Source of the DNA: an uncultured Prochlorococcus sp.
GTDB taxonomy: Bacteria > Cyanobacteriota > Cyanobacteriia > PCC-6307 > Cyanobiaceae
Direction: 5' to 3'
Assembly (NCBI GenBank): GCA_902629395.1
Contig: CACOQT010000001.1
Span: 102,876-166,875 of the forward strand
DNA: 64,000 nt
Below the pieces are notes generated by a model, which saw only the letters and a list, made by a program, of their open reading frames with translations, made no database searches and was not told the origin of the DNA. A program made the translations under genes and the position numbers. Of the stretch, positions 56,105 through 64,000 are shown piece after piece. Numbering within the stretch: position 1 is the stretch's first letter; every line of letters begins with the position of its first letter.

Positions 56105-57583
56105 ATGAATAAAATATATTTTCTTTTTTTTAAAGCTTTTGCTGGAGGATCTTTAGCAGGTATTTCCCTCAATGAAGGTAACTATGTATTCATGCTTCTG
56201 GGAATAGCTTTGCTTTGGCCCGCAAGTAAAAATCCATGGGGGGGCTTTTGTTGGGGTGCGATGGCTATTTTGTGGAGTCATAATTGGTTGCTATCTTTGC
56301 ATCCACTAAGTTGGGTAGGGATAAACTCAAATTTAAGCTTGCCCATTACCATCTCAATATGGCTGCTTTGTGGATTCTTTGGAGGGACTCTAGTTTTTAG
56401 TTGGTCAGCTTTGAGTTGCTTTTTGGCTTCTGGAAGACTGCAGTTTTCTAAATTAGAAAACAAATTTATTTATGCCGTCTTATTGTCAACAATTTGGGGG
56501 CTAACTGAAGAACTATTATCAAGAGGCCCGTTGTTTTGGATGGGTGTAGGGCCGAGTTTATTACCACAAGATAGATATTTAGCAGGGTTGTCAAGATGGA
56601 TAGGTTCGGGAGGGTTGGCCTCTATTCACCTATTGACTGGGTGGTGGATTTGGCAGCTTTCAATTGCTTTTCAATCTAGAGAAAAACTCAAGAAATTAAT
56701 TTTTCTTGGCTTTGCTTATTTTTCGATAGCTCATTTAATTGGATTTATTTTGTTGTTGGATACTCCAACTGATTCGGCAGAAAAGGTTGCGATGTGGCAA
56801 ACAAATATTCCAATAAGACAAAAATTTAGTCAGGAAGAAATAAATGCTTTGCCTTCAAAAGTAAATAGAGCATTAACTGATGCTGTTGAAATGAATGCAT
56901 CTTTTTTAATTGCTCCAGAGGGAACATTGCCTTTAGATAGATCAAAGATTCGAGATTTCCCCATTAAATTTCTCTCTGGAGGTTTCAGAAGAAAAAATGG
57001 TTCTCAAAGAAGTTCACTATTGGTTTTTAATCCAGGTGAAGAGTCTTTTTCGGATGTATTGGACAAAGCCAGATTAGTCCCTCTGGGCGAATGGATTCCT
57101 GAATTGCCTAACTTTTTGAAAAATGGCCTTTCCGCAGTAGGCGGAATTGAAAGTGGAAATACATCAAGACTTCTTGATTGGAAGGGCCCCTCTCTCGCAG
57201 GTGCTATTTGTTACGAATTGAGTAATGGGAAAGCCATAGCAAAAGCAGTAAATCAAGGGGCTAAATGGATTTTAGTGATTGCAAATTTAGATCCATATCC
57301 TATATCTTTGCAGAGGCAATTTTTATCTATTGCTCAATTAAGGAGTATTGAAACATCAAAAAACTTAATAGCCGTTTCTAATACCGGACCAACATCTTTG
57401 ATAAAAAGTAATGGAAGAATTGATACCCTGCTTAAGCCAAATAAAGAACTTATTCAACTCGTTGATCTTGAAATAAATGAAAAGAAAACACTATATACAA
57501 ATCTCTATGATTTACCGCTGCTTATGATTGGATCTTTTGGTCTAATAGGCGTTTTGAAATTACGTAAGCAAGGCAAATATTAA
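56105..57583 (+). CDS. lnt: Apolipoprotein N-acyltransferase
   Basis: Adds the third acyl chain to lipoproteins. 492 residues: about six membrane helices in the first 220, then a nitrilase domain with the E-K-C triad in IAPEGTLPL (Glu), [15 protein letters not shown] (Lys) and [10 protein letters not shown] (Cys), and a last helix at the C-terminus. It is consistent with the putative lipoprotein signal of MsrA in this window. Stop overlaps the mnmA stop by 4 bases. Confidence 0.93.
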   Translation: MNKIYFLFFKAFAGGSLAGISLNEGNYVFMLLGIALLWPASKNPWGGFCWGAMAILWSHNWLLSLHPLSWVGINSNLSLPITISIWLLCGFFGGTLVFSWSALSCFLASGRLQFSKLENKFIYAVLLSTIWGLTEELLSRGPLFWMGVGPSLLPQDRYLAGLSRWIGSGGLASIHLLTGWWIWQLSIAFQSREKLKKLIFLGFAYFSIAHLIGFILLLDTPTDSAEKVAMWQTNIPIRQKFSQEEINALPSKVNRALTDAVEMNASFLIAPEGTLPLDRSKIRDFPIKFLSGGFRRKNGSQRSSLLVFNPGEESFSDVLDKARLVPLGEWIPELPNFLKNGLSAVGGIESGNTSRLLDWKGPSLAGAICYELSNGKAIAKAVNQGAKWILVIANLDPYPISLQRQFLSIAQLRSIETSKNLIAVSNTGPTSLIKSNGRIDTLLKPNKELIQLVDLEINEKKTLYTNLYDLPLLMIGSFGLIGVLKLRKQGKY

Positions 57584-58794
57584 AACTCCTTCGATATCAG
57601 TCCTCCCCCTAATAAATAATCACCCTTGTAAAATACTGCTGCTTGTCCAGGAGTAATTGAAAATTGATCTTCTTCAAAATGAATATGACATTGATGACAA
57701 TAATTTTCTTTATTATCATCAATAATTGGTATTAATTTTGCTTGTACTGCTCTACTTCTATATCTAATTTGGACCTCAACATCAATTGGTTCTTTTGGTG
57801 ATTCAATTGATACCCAATTGATATCTTTTACAATACATTCTGACTTACCAGAATCTTCTCTTGGGGCAACAATTACTCTGTTTAAAGAGGCATCAATTTC
57901 AACGACATGTAAAGGCACTTCCCAAGCAATACCTAATCCCTTTCTTTGCCCAATTGTGAAATGCTGAATTCCATTATGAGAACCTATAACTTGACCACAT
58001 TTCAGAACAACTTCTCCTTTTTTTTGAGGTAAATACTTATCAATGAATGCATTCATTGACCCATAATGTTCAGCTAGACAAAGGTCTTGGCTTTCTGGCT
58101 TATTGGCAGTTTTTAATGAATGTTTAAAAGCTTCGATGCGTGTAATCTCTTTAGTTAGTTCTCCTAGAGGAAAAATTGTTTTTCCTAAAATTTCTTGAGG
58201 TAGATCATATAAAAAATAGCTTTGATCTTTGTTGAGGTCTTTACCTCTTAAAAGCTTGTGTCTTTTATTTCCATCACTTGGAAGATTATTTTCATTGAAA
58301 GATTCATTTGAGTATCTAATTCTTGCGTAATGCCCGGTAGCAATCTTGTCGATATTTTTATTTTCATTAACCCATTTCAACATTTCTGAGAATTTGACTG
58401 ATTTATTACATCGCGAGCATGGCAAAGGAGTAATTCCTTCTTCATATCCTTTTAAGACATTATTGATTATTTCTTTTTTAAAGACATCTTTGGTATCCAA
58501 TATGTGATGCTTGATTCCAAGTTGATCACATATGCCTGCAGCATCTATTAATCCATCTGAGCAGCAAGAGCCTTTCCCCTTCATCAGCCATAAAGTTAAC
58601 CCCTCTACTTCCCACCCAGCTTCACAAAGTAGAGCAGCTGTTAAGGAGCTGTCTACGCCTCCGGATAGCCCCACTACAACCGAATGATTTCCAGAAAATG
58701 TTTGCAGCCTTTTTAACGTTTTTGCGACTGTTTTGTCTGAAGTCAAATGATTTAAAACTTTTTTTGTGTCTCTTGTTCCAACATTCATTGGCAA
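57580..58794 (-). CDS. mnmA: tRNA-specific 2-thiouridylase MnmA
   Basis: Puts sulfur on U34 of tRNA-Lys, -Glu and -Gln. 404 residues. PP-loop [17 protein letters not shown], first catalytic Cys in [13 protein letters not shown], second in [12 protein letters not shown], and [11 protein letters not shown] in the C-terminal domain. The segment [18 protein letters not shown] matches the family. A 30-residue N-terminal extension precedes the PP-loop. Divergent from nnrDE. Confidence 0.96.
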   Translation of the reverse strand: MPMNVGTRDTKKVLNHLTSDKTVAKTLKRLQTFSGNHSVVVGLSGGVDSSLTAALLCEAGWEVEGLTLWLMKGKGSCCSDGLIDAAGICDQLGIKHHILDTKDVFKKEIINNVLKGYEEGITPLPCSRCNKSVKFSEMLKWVNENKNIDKIATGHYARIRYSNESFNENNLPSDGNKRHKLLRGKDLNKDQSYFLYDLPQEILGKTIFPLGELTKEITRIEAFKHSLKTANKPESQDLCLAEHYGSMNAFIDKYLPQKKGEVVLKCGQVIGSHNGIQHFTIGQRKGLGIAWEVPLHVVEIDASLNRVIVAPREDSGKSECIVKDINWVSIESPKEPIDVEVQIRYRSRAVQAKLIPIIDDNKENYCHQCHIHFEEDQFSITPGQAAVFYKGDYLLGGGLISKEF

Positions 58795-58831
58795 AAATAG
58801 TAGCTTCTATTCATAGTGGTTTGGTTGCTAT

Positions 58832-60385
58832 TTGATTTTGAATTGGCCTCAACCTGACTCAGAACACCTAATGGTTTCGTCAGAGCAGATGCAAAACATA
58901 GAAAAAAAAATGTTCTCTATGGGCTTGCCCGTAGAAGCCTTGATGGAAAAAGTAGGGATTGGTATCTCTTCATGGATATTAGACAGTCAAGGATTGATTG
59001 AAAATGGTGCAGTTGTTTTAGTAGGTCCTGGTCATAATGGAGGTGATGGACTTGTCGTCGCAAGAGAACTTTATATGGCAGGCGTAGATATATCTATTTG
59101 GTGTCCATTTCCATTGAAAAAAGAATTAACACAAAAACATTTCGATTATGCAATTCATATGGGTATTAAGAACCTGGAGCATAAACCAGATACGAATTCA
59201 CATTCGTTATGGATTGAGGCATTATTTGGATTAGGTCAATCAAGAAGTATTTCTGATGAAATACTTCACTTATTGAATTTGAAGAAGAAATTTAGTCCTG
59301 ATAAATTAATCAGCATTGATGTCCCTGCAGGATTGAACTCAGATAGCGGAAACATAATATCCAATTCATCATGCACAGCATCCTTTACTTTATCTTTGGG
59401 ATTATTTAAGGCTGGTTTAATTCAAGATTCAGCTATTGATTTTGTTGGTGATTTGGAGAGAGTTGATATTGGAATACCGGATTGTATTTTGGCTGATCTT
59501 CCTGAGACCCAGCCTCTTAGGATTTCCTTTGATGACTTGTCTACTTTCGATTGGCCTAAGCCAGGTAAAAGTAAAAGTAAATACCACAGAGGCAGAGTTC
59601 TCGTAGTCGCAGGAAGTGAGAAATACAGAGGAGCATCATCCCTTGCTTTGAGTGGAGCTTTAGCAAGTGGAGCAGGAAGCGTCAGTGCTTTTTTGCCGTG
59701 CTCAGTTTCATCTACACTTTGGAGTACTCACCCTGAAGTCTTATTGCTTGGTGATCTAAATACTTTTGAGGATGGATCTTCAGATTTTTCCAAAGTTTTC
59801 AATGAAGTTGATTTAAATAGATTTGATTCGATTTTACTTGGACCAGGATTAGGTAATCCAGAGGAAAAAGATTGTTTTGGAGTTGATTTACAAAATTTCA
59901 AGGGCCTGCTTATTCTTGATGCTGATGGTATAAATCGTCTGTCTATAACACCGAAAGGTTGGAAATGGCTAAATGATAGAAAAGGTCCAACTTGGCTAAC
60001 CCCCCATTTAGATGAATTTAAAAGGCTATTCCCTTTTATTGATTGTTCATGTCCATTGAAGGCTGGAATTGAGGCTGCAAAAATTTGCAGTTCTTCTGTC
60101 TTATTGAAATCTGCCCATAGTGTTATTTCTGATCCAGATGGTAAAACTTGGCAAATTGGACAGGTCAATTCAAGTGTCGCAAGAATTGGTCTTGGCGATG
60201 TTTTGGCTGGTTTCGTATCAGGGATGGGAGCTTTTGGCTTCGCATCTACAAAGCGATTTGAAACTAGTTTGCTCGCTGCATCTGCGTTGATGCATGCATA
60301 TGCAGGTGCATCTTGCTCAAAAGGGAGTAACGCAAGCGAAGTTTGCACTTCCCTCGCTGAATTAATAAAAAAGGAAAGTCCGTGA
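58832..60385 (+). CDS. nnrDE: Bifunctional NAD(P)H-hydrate epimerase/dehydratase
   Basis: Repairs hydrated NADH and NADPH. 517 residues with two domains: an N-terminal YjeF_N epimerase (VVLVGPGHNGGDGLVVAREL; SIDVPAGLNSDSG) to about 230, and a C-terminal ADP-dependent dehydratase (ILLGPGLGNPEE; LILDADGINRL; WLTPHLDEFKRLF; ARIGLGDVLAGFVSGMGAFG). The frame starts at TTG 58832; ATG 58871 (MVSSEQMQN) matches the usual domain start and may be the real one. Divergent from mnmA. Confidence 0.95.
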   Translation: MILNWPQPDSEHLMVSSEQMQNIEKKMFSMGLPVEALMEKVGIGISSWILDSQGLIENGAVVLVGPGHNGGDGLVVARELYMAGVDISIWCPFPLKKELTQKHFDYAIHMGIKNLEHKPDTNSHSLWIEALFGLGQSRSISDEILHLLNLKKKFSPDKLISIDVPAGLNSDSGNIISNSSCTASFTLSLGLFKAGLIQDSAIDFVGDLERVDIGIPDCILADLPETQPLRISFDDLSTFDWPKPGKSKSKYHRGRVLVVAGSEKYRGASSLALSGALASGAGSVSAFLPCSVSSTLWSTHPEVLLLGDLNTFEDGSSDFSKVFNEVDLNRFDSILLGPGLGNPEEKDCFGVDLQNFKGLLILDADGINRLSITPKGWKWLNDRKGPTWLTPHLDEFKRLFPFIDCSCPLKAGIEAAKICSSSVLLKSAHSVISDPDGKTWQIGQVNSSVARIGLGDVLAGFVSGMGAFGFASTKRFETSLLAASALMHAYAGASCSKGSNASEVCTSLAELIKKESP

Positions 60386-60543
60386 TATGTTTTGAAATAA
60401 ACATTTACAGGGCTTTAAATAGTCAATTTGGTGTCATTTGTTAACTAATCGTCAACAGAATCTGAAGCCTTCTTGAAACCCAGGGCTTTTTACTAATTTA
60501 TGTAGGAAAGTCATATCACTTTGAACTATGGGGTCAAGAAACA

Positions 60544-61485
60544 ATGGTTTCATCTGCACCCAAGCCTGCTGAATCACAAAAACGACGCAGCAGTGATCCA
60601 ATTAGTTGGTACCTCTCCTCCATAGGAAGAGTTCCTCTTTTAACTCCCGCTGAAGAAATTGAGCTTGGTAATCAAGTTCAAACAATGATGAGTCTTACTG
60701 AAGATGGTCAGATTAAGGAGCAGAGCAAAGAATTTAATTCTCATCAAAGAAGATTGATTCGAATTGGAAGAAGGGCAAAAGAGCGAATGATGAAAGCGAA
60801 TCTTCGTCTCGTTGTGAGTGTTGCAAAAAAATATCAGGGAAAAGGTCTTGAGCTTCTAGATTTAGTTCAGGAAGGCTCTCTTGGATTAGAAAGAGCAGTT
60901 GAAAAATTTGACCCCACCCGTGGTTACAAGTTCTCTACGTACGCTTTTTGGTGGATAAGGCAAAGCATGACAAGAGCCATTGCTTGTCAGTCAAGAACAA
61001 TTCGACTTCCTGTCCATTTGAGTGAGAGGTTGGCGACGATAAGAAAAGTCAGCTTAGATTTGGCCCATAAACTCGGTGCAATGCCCAGCCGTATTGAAAT
61101 TGCTGAAGCAATGGAAATTGAGCTAGAAGAACTTGATTCGATCTTGAGACAAGCTCTTACTACAAGTAGTCTTGACGCACCCGTTAATGGTGATGAAGGG
61201 CGGAGCTTCCTGGGCGATCTTATAGCTGACGGGTCTGGAGAGGAACCTCTGGATAAAGTTGAACAAAAAATCCATCAAGAGCAACTTGGAAGATGGTTGA
61301 GTCATTTGAGCGAACAAGAACAGCACGTTATAAGGCTTAGGTTTGGCTTAGAAGGTAATGAGAGACATACTCTCGCAGAGATAGGAAGACTTTTACAGGT
61401 CTCTCGTGAGAGGGTTAGGCAAGTTGAGTTGAAAGCCTTGAGGAAATTGAGAAATCTTACTAGGAAGCTTCCAAGTGGAATTTGA
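60544..61485 (+). CDS. Group 2 sigma-70 factor (non-essential RpoD-like)
   Basis: 313 residues. Region 1.2 (DPISWYLSSIGRVPLLTPAEEIEL), region 2 with LDLVQEGSLGLERAVEKFDP and KFSTYAFWWIRQSMTRAI, region 3, and region 4 helix-turn-helix (LAEIGRLLQVSRERVRQVELKALRKL). It lacks the long region 1.1 and non-conserved insert of the principal sigma, so it is a group 2 factor. Cyanobacteria use several for light, nutrient and clock-dependent transcription. Which member it is cannot be told from sequence alone. Confidence 0.92.
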   Translation: MVSSAPKPAESQKRRSSDPISWYLSSIGRVPLLTPAEEIELGNQVQTMMSLTEDGQIKEQSKEFNSHQRRLIRIGRRAKERMMKANLRLVVSVAKKYQGKGLELLDLVQEGSLGLERAVEKFDPTRGYKFSTYAFWWIRQSMTRAIACQSRTIRLPVHLSERLATIRKVSLDLAHKLGAMPSRIEIAEAMEIELEELDSILRQALTTSSLDAPVNGDEGRSFLGDLIADGSGEEPLDKVEQKIHQEQLGRWLSHLSEQEQHVIRLRFGLEGNERHTLAEIGRLLQVSRERVRQVELKALRKLRNLTRKLPSGI

Positions 61486-61498
61486 AATTTAATTTATT

Positions 61499-62593
61499 TT
61501 AGTTTTCCGCCCAGATATATTTAGTTAACTCGCTAGGGTCAGGTTCTGGAGCATTTAAAGCGAATTCAACAGCATCGTTAACTTCAAGATCTATTTCCTT
61601 CTCAATTGTTTTTAACTCTTCATCAGATACCATCCCAGACCTAATTAAATCATTTTTAAGTTTTTTAATGGGATCTCTCTGTGCCCAGAATTCCTTTTCT
61701 TTTTCTGACCTAAGTTCATCTGGATCAGCTAGTGAATGGCCTCTAAATCTATAAGTAAGACACTCTATCAAAGATGGCCCTTCTCCAGCTCTTGCTCTCT
61801 CTAACGCTCTTTTAGTAGCACCTCTGACTGCTAAAACATCCATGCCATCAATCTCTTCACCTGGCATGCCAAATGCTGAAGCTTTTCTCCATATTTCAGT
61901 ATCACTAGTTGCACGATCATGAGCCATTCCAATTGCCCACTTGTTATTCTCAACTACAAATATGATCGGCAGTTTCCATAACTGAGCCATATTTAGGCAC
62001 TCATAAAATTGGCCAATATTACAAGTACCATCTCCGAAAAATGCTGCAGTTACAGAATCACTATTCTCTTTAAGAGCCTCCCTTTTGTATTTGCTGCTAA
62101 AAGCTGCTCCAAGGGCAACTGGAATACCTTCTCCGATAAATGCATAACCTCCAAGAAGATGATGTTCTTTTGAAAATAGATGCATAGATCCGCCTCTACC
62201 CTTGCTGCAGCCTGTTTCTTTCCCGAATAGCTCGCTCATCACCTCTTTTGCAGGCACACCAGCACTCAAGGCATGAACATGATCTCTATAGGTACTGCAA
62301 AACCAATCGTGTTTGCGTTTCATAGCCCCAATCACGCCTGTGCTTATTGCTTCTTGACCGTTGTAAAGATGAACAAATCCAAACATCTTTCCTCTGTAAT
62401 ACATTTCCGCACATTTATCTTCAAAACGTCTTCCCAAAGTCATATCTTTGAAAAGATTTAAGCCAATTTCTTTATTGATCTGAGCTGGTTTAGTGTCGCT
62501 AAGATTGCTTTGCCTTTCGGCGTGTTCCCTTTGCTGCATTGTGTTTTTGCTTGTTTTGTTCTGGTCGTGAGACATGACTTTGTTCATATTCAC
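61499..62593 (-). CDS. pdhA: Pyruvate dehydrogenase E1 component, alpha subunit
   Basis: Thiamine diphosphate-dependent decarboxylation of pyruvate. 364 residues. The TPP motif runs from [20 protein letters not shown] to [25 protein letters not shown] carries the regulatory/active-site loop. The N-terminal 35 residues are polar and variable. The E3 partner lpd is at 52-53.5 kb; E1 beta and E2 are not in the window. Convergent with the sigma factor, 13 bases apart. Confidence 0.96.
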   Translation of the reverse strand: MNMNKVMSHDQNKTSKNTMQQREHAERQSNLSDTKPAQINKEIGLNLFKDMTLGRRFEDKCAEMYYRGKMFGFVHLYNGQEAISTGVIGAMKRKHDWFCSTYRDHVHALSAGVPAKEVMSELFGKETGCSKGRGGSMHLFSKEHHLLGGYAFIGEGIPVALGAAFSSKYKREALKENSDSVTAAFFGDGTCNIGQFYECLNMAQLWKLPIIFVVENNKWAIGMAHDRATSDTEIWRKASAFGMPGEEIDGMDVLAVRGATKRALERARAGEGPSLIECLTYRFRGHSLADPDELRSEKEKEFWAQRDPIKKLKNDLIRSGMVSDEELKTIEKEIDLEVNDAVEFALNAPEPDPSELTKYIWAEN

Positions 62594-62689
62594 TTATCAA
62601 TCCTTTTTAGACTTTAAGCGTCAATGGATGCAAAATGGTTAAAACCCCTTACGATGCCTAGAGCTTTTTTACTAATTACCTAGTAGCGA

Positions 62690-64000
62690 TTGGAATTACC
62701 TATTGATCATTTTCGCTTATTGGGGGTTAGCCCTTCTGCAAATGCTGAAGAAGTCCTCAGGGCTTTTCAGTTAAGGCTAGATCGACCTCCAAAGCAAGGC
62801 TTTACTTATGAAGTTTTGGCACAGAGATCTGAGCTGCTTAGGCTTTCTGCTGATCTTTTATCTAATCCTACTGAACGAAACTCTTACGAACTTGCTCTCA
62901 TTGAGGGCTCCTCTGGCCTTGAGTTGTCTTCAAATCGAGAAGTTGCTGGTTTACTTCTCTTGTGGGAATCAAATGCTTCTCTCCAAGCTTTTAAGCTCGC
63001 AAAAAAAGCATTGCAACCTCCTCAAGCCCCCGCTTTGGGAAGTGGTAGAGAGTCGGATTTGACTTTAATAGCAGCTTTATCTTGTAGGGATGCTTCTATA
63101 GAGGAGCAAGCTTGCCGAAGATATGCATCAGGAGCTGATTTGCTTCAGGAAGGGATACAGCTATTGCAGAGGATGGGAAAGCTTGTTGAGGAGAGAAAAA
63201 CCCTTGAATCTGATTTAGAAACACTACTCCCATATAGAATTCTTGATTTATTGAGTAGAGAAAAAGAAGATGAGAAATCTCACAATGACGGTTTGATTCT
63301 TTTGGAGGACTTCGTAAATAAAAGAGGGGGGCTAGAAGGAAAAAGAAATTCAGAAAAAATAGCAGGATTAAATCAAAATGATTTTGAGCTGTTTTTTCTA
63401 CAAATTAGGAAATTTTTGACTGCAAAAGAGCAGTCAAAAATATACACAAATTGGTATCGAAGAGGTTCTGAAGATGCAGGCTTTCTTGCAGCTTTTGCCT
63501 TGATTGCTTCAGGGTTCTCTTATCGTAAACCACAACTTTTACAAGAAGCTCGTAAATATCTGCGAAATGTTAGAGCCAATGGTTTTGATCCGATGCCATT
63601 AATTGGATGTTTAGATCTTTTATTAGGGGATGTACAGCAAGCAGAGGCTCGTTTTAGAAGTAGTTCAGATGAAAAATTAAAAGACTGGTTAGATAATTAT
63701 CCAGGTGAGACATTGGGAGCCCTCTGTGACTACTGTAGAAATTGGTTGAAAAAAGATGTACTAGTAGGTTTTAGCGATGTTGAAGTACAAACCGTAGATC
63801 TTGATGATTGGTTCGCTAGCAAAGAAGTTCAAATTTATGTAGAGCAGCTTGAAACAAAAGGAGCATTAGGCATTGCAAAAGCAGGCTTTTCATTTTTGTC
63901 GTCATTTGCACCTGAGCAACAAATTGAAAGTAGTCCATCAAAATACGAAGAGAGTCAAGCCGATTTGCAAATGCCAGGTGGGGCTTTGGAAGGAGTTATC
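62690..64000 (+). CDS. ftn2: Cell division protein Ftn2 (ZipN/Arc6), N-terminal part (cut by window edge)
   Basis: The cyanobacterial and plastid tether that anchors FtsZ to the inner membrane. 437 residues are visible and the frame is open to base 64000. It starts LELPIDHFRLLGVSPSANAEEVLRAF, a DnaJ-like domain without the HPD motif, then NPTERNSYELALI and helical repeats (PLIGCLDLLLGDVQQAEARF; EDAGFLAAFALIASGFSYRKP) typical of Ftn2. The start is TTG at 62690; no ATG occurs nearby. The membrane helix and C-terminal IMS domain would lie to the right. Confidence 0.92.
   Translation, partial: MELPIDHFRLLGVSPSANAEEVLRAFQLRLDRPPKQGFTYEVLAQRSELLRLSADLLSNPTERNSYELALIEGSSGLELSSNREVAGLLLLWESNASLQAFKLAKKALQPPQAPALGSGRESDLTLIAALSCRDASIEEQACRRYASGADLLQEGIQLLQRMGKLVEERKTLESDLETLLPYRILDLLSREKEDEKSHNDGLILLEDFVNKRGGLEGKRNSEKIAGLNQNDFELFFLQIRKFLTAKEQSKIYTNWYRRGSEDAGFLAAFALIASGFSYRKPQLLQEARKYLRNVRANGFDPMPLIGCLDLLLGDVQQAEARFRSSSDEKLKDWLDNYPGETLGALCDYCRNWLKKDVLVGFSDVEVQTVDLDDWFASKEVQIYVEQLETKGALGIAKAGFSFLSSFAPEQQIESSPSKYEESQADLQMPGGALEGVI

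Noticed and set aside
55690..56112. 140-codon plus-strand frame opposite the FKBP gene
   Set aside because: It is the antisense of a well-supported gene and has no family of its own.

Overview
The window looks like chromosome of a marine picocyanobacterium, most likely Prochlorococcus. The DNA is AT-rich and genes are densely packed, often overlapping. Gene content supports this: kaiB and kaiC without kaiA beside rplU/rpmA, the cyanobacterial kinase NblS, a high-light-inducible protein, nickel superoxide dismutase with its maturation protease, ClpR/ClpP3, Ftn2 (ZipN/Arc6) and several cyanobacteria-only protein families. The base composition by eye suggests a low-light clade rather than the most AT-rich high-light strains; that placement is inference. 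I see no insertion sequence, integrase, prophage, CRISPR array or defence island. This is core-genome backbone.

Layout. 0-8.3 kb: truB (partial), a methyltransferase, rpmA/rplU, kaiB-kaiC, nblS, purD and purC. 8.4-14.6 kb: an outer-membrane operon, bamA-lpxC-fabZ-lpxA-lpxB-msrA, with coupled or overlapping junctions. 14.7-23.7 kb: pepA, a GIY-YIG protein, a DUF1825 protein, tyrS, pyrF, then a leftward envelope-lipid cluster (MlaE permease, DUF3119, DUF3086, plsY) and a GPH-type sugar symporter. 23.8-29.1 kb: tRNA-Gly, glgX, a long gene-free stretch, hup, and a run of small unknown proteins ending in an hli gene. 29.5-34.2 kb: an isolated NdhF N-terminus-like protein, two exopolysaccharide-type sugar transferases, cobD and ilvC. 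34.3-44.2 kb: clpP3/clpR, PIN-TRAM protein, hemW, panB, SRP RNA, and the division/wall cluster ftsZ-ftsQ-unknown-ddl-miaB, then tRNA-His. 44.4-51 kb: amidohydrolase plus FAD oxidase pair, folC, argD, tRNA-Leu, murA. 51.2-64 kb: rRNA methyltransferase, lpd, trpC, sodX/sodN, FKBP isomerase, lnt, mnmA, nnrDE, a group 2 sigma factor, pdhA and the start of ftn2.

Functional threads. The clock (KaiBC) sits tail to tail with NblS, a light and redox sensor, and hli genes are a known type of NblS target. Envelope building recurs throughout: lipid A, BamA, MlaE, PlsY, Lnt, MurA, Ddl and polysaccharide transferases. Division genes ftsZ, ftsQ and ftn2 are all present.

The most unusual signals are not a new gene system. 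They are structural: perfect or near-perfect inverted repeats inside coding genes (bamA, the PIN-TRAM gene, sodX) and in intergenic sites; two genes whose conserved N-termini lie upstream of any ATG/GTG/TTG start (cobD and the SpoU-type methyltransferase); argD starting only 8 nt after a tRNA-Leu; and a stand-alone NdhF-like N-terminal protein beside an hli gene.
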